DNA from: Agathobacter sp.
GTDB taxonomy: Bacteria; Bacillota_A; Clostridia; Lachnospirales; Lachnospiraceae
NCBI GenBank assembly: GCA_017936725.1
Contig: JAGBEZ010000036.1
Location: 1 to 6,326, forward strand
DNA: 6,326 nucleotides
Direction: 5' to 3'
Part shown: positions 5,275-6,326 of the stretch, piece by piece
Numbering within the stretch: the first letter of the stretch is position 1
How the letters are laid out: each line of letters begins with the position of its first letter
Position numbers and translations under genes: made by a program
The notes under the pieces: generated by a model
Database searches by the model: none
What the model was told of the DNA's origin: nothing
The model's input: only the letters and a program-made list of their open reading frames with translations

Positions 5275-5303
5275 TTGTAATTTTGGAAAAAATATGGTAT
5301 CAT
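5275..5303 (+). promoter_or_regulatory. Sigma-A-type promoter with extended -10 for the lipoprotein isomerase gene
   Basis: TTGTAA (5275-5280) and TATCAT (5298-5303) are 17 nt apart, with TGG before the -10 box forming an extended -10. The start would be near 5310, about 40 nt before ATG 5351. The -35 boxes of the two divergent promoters are 19 bp apart, so a regulator bound between them could affect both. I see no convincing operator there. Confidence 0.55.
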
Positions 5304-5350
5304 TTATCAGTTCATAAAATTACTGTTGTTTCGTAAGGAGAGAAAAGAAT

Positions 5351-6326
5351 ATGAAAAAGAGATTTTTCGCAGTTTTATTGTGCGTAATTATGGCATTATC
5401 AATAGTTGCATGTGGAGATTCAGATGCAGATAAAAAAGCAGGTCAGCCATCGATTACAAAACTTGCAGATTATAAGGATTTTGAGAAAATTTTGACAGGC
5501 GACTATGCCGTAACAGATGAAAAGGTTAATGATTATTTTAGTAACGTGGTTTATAGCGCGGGCATAGGCGTGATAGAAGTAAAGGATCGCGACACGGTAC
5601 AGGCTGGCGATATCGTAAAGACAGATTATACCGGATATTTAAATGGAGAGGCCTTTACGGGTGGTACTGCAAAAGATCAGTGGATTGACGTTTCGAATAA
5701 CTGTGGTATTGATACCAGTTCTGGTCAGGCTACCAGTTCATTTATCGATGGATTTACAGATGGATTAGTTGGTGCAAAAATTGGACAGAAGACAAGTAGC
5801 GACGTAACCTTCCCTGCAAATTATGGAAATGCGGACTTAGCTGGAAAACCTACAACATTTGAATTTAATGTAACGGCAATCTATGTAGAATTGACACCAG
5901 ACACAATTACAGATGCAATGGTGGCAGAACACTTCAAGGAAAATTATGAAGTTACAACGGTTGCTGATTTTATGAAAGTGATGAAAGGTGAATTGGCATA
6001 TAATCTTATCGTTAATAACGTGATTGAAAATAGTACCTTTGATATTCCAGAGGATTATCTGGAACTTCGTTTAGATGAATATCAGGCGCTTTTTGAAGAA
6101 TTATACTGCAGCACGATGGATATCGAAACATTCTTAACACAGTATTACGGAATGACTTTGGAAACGATAAGAGCACAGTGGAAAGTTGCGATGGAAGATC
6201 AGATTAAAGCAGAATTGGTATTTGAAGCTATCGTGAAAGAGGAAGGCTTAAAGACAAACCAAGATGCCTTAACTGAGTATGTAAAAACGGTTACAACTTC
6301 TGCAGGAACATCGGAAGGAAATCCTT
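5351..6326 (+). CDS. Trigger-factor-like lipoprotein, FKBP-type peptidyl-prolyl isomerase, 3' end outside window
   Basis: The frame is open from ATG 5351 to the window edge, giving 325 residues, incomplete at the C-terminus. Residues 1-20 are a lipoprotein signal with lipobox IVAC and Cys21 as the lipid site, so the protein should be anchored on the outer face of the membrane. Residues about 82-178 form an FKBP-type isomerase domain close to that of trigger factor: AGDIVKTDYTGYLNGEAFTGG, FIDGFTDGLVGAKIGQ, VTFPANYGNADLAGK and TTFEFNVTAIY. Residues 184-325 match the helical C-terminal part of trigger factor (FDIPEDYLELRLDEY, ETIRAQWKVAMEDQIKAELV, AIVKEEGL). The N-terminal ribosome-binding domain of trigger factor is missing. 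A role in folding exported proteins is inferred, comparable in idea to PrsA. AAGGAGA (5335-5341) lies 9 nt before the ATG. Confidence 0.88.
   Translation, partial: MKKRFFAVLLCVIMALSIVACGDSDADKKAGQPSITKLADYKDFEKILTGDYAVTDEKVNDYFSNVVYSAGIGVIEVKDRDTVQAGDIVKTDYTGYLNGEAFTGGTAKDQWIDVSNNCGIDTSSGQATSSFIDGFTDGLVGAKIGQKTSSDVTFPANYGNADLAGKPTTFEFNVTAIYVELTPDTITDAMVAEHFKENYEVTTVADFMKVMKGELAYNLIVNNVIENSTFDIPEDYLELRLDEYQALFEELYCSTMDIETFLTQYYGMTLETIRAQWKVAMEDQIKAELVFEAIVKEEGLKTNQDALTEYVKTVTTSAGTSEGNP

Noticed and set aside
5196..5303. Extended N-terminus of the minus-strand protein starting at 5303
   Set aside because: The extension would run through a good promoter and the strong SD at 5203-5210, and no SD precedes 5303.
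5204..5340. Inverted repeat CTCCTT/AAGGAG across the divergent promoter region, similar to the two SD-hiding repeats
   Set aside because: It is simply the two SD sites of divergent genes, which are always complementary. It is only 6 bp long and has no support beyond that.
1..6326. CRISPR array, tRNA or rRNA gene, insertion sequence, phage or toxin-antitoxin module
   Set aside because: No spaced direct repeats, cloverleaf-like segments, transposase or integrase frames, or small paired genes of that kind are visible. Genes are dense and even in composition, as expected for core chromosome.

Overview
The window looks like chromosomal DNA of an endospore-forming, low-GC Firmicute, most likely a clostridium of the Lachnospiraceae type. 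The reasons are a three-gene GerA-type germinant receptor, spoIIR, strong AGGAGG-type Shine-Dalgarno (SD) sites, AT-rich promoters and the overall protein character. The taxon is inferred. Two genes run off the edges: a GntR/FCD regulator on the left and a lipoprotein prolyl isomerase on the right.

Layout. (1) 1-219: the C-terminal end of a GntR-family regulator with an FCD ligand domain. (2) 220-288: a dense control region holding a near-perfect sigma-G promoter, a terminator hairpin and a 12-bp outer inverted repeat. Together they enclose the ribosome-binding site and start codon of the next gene. (3) 289-3534: a tight operon of GerA-family subunit A, permease-like subunit B and an unusually short subunit C lipoprotein. 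It would form a nutrient receptor in the spore inner membrane. (4) 3579-4184: spoIIR, the forespore signal that activates pro-sigma-E processing. A candidate sigma-F promoter lies inside the 3' end of the C-subunit gene. (5) 4233-4670: a DUF1934/YwiB-like small protein with its own sigma-A-type promoter, which also sits inside an inverted repeat. (6) 4654-4679: a terminator shared with a convergent gene. (7) 4689-5195, minus strand: an unrecognised protein with one membrane helix. (8) 5196-5350: a divergent promoter region. (9) 5351-6326+: a lipoprotein built like trigger factor, with an FKBP-type isomerase domain and helical C-terminal arms but a lipoprotein signal in place of the ribosome-binding domain.

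How it fits together. The ger genes and spoIIR both act in or from the forespore, spoIIR early (sigma-F) and ger late (sigma-G), and each has a matching candidate promoter. The most interesting structure occurs twice. At 221-297 and at 4169-4228 a promoter lies between the arms of an inverted repeat, and the right arm covers the SD site of the following gene. RNA reading through from the upstream gene would contain both arms and hide the SD. RNA started at the internal promoter would lack most or all of the left arm and stay translatable. This would isolate each gene from its upstream neighbour at the level of translation. The elements are read directly from the sequence, but their function is inferred.
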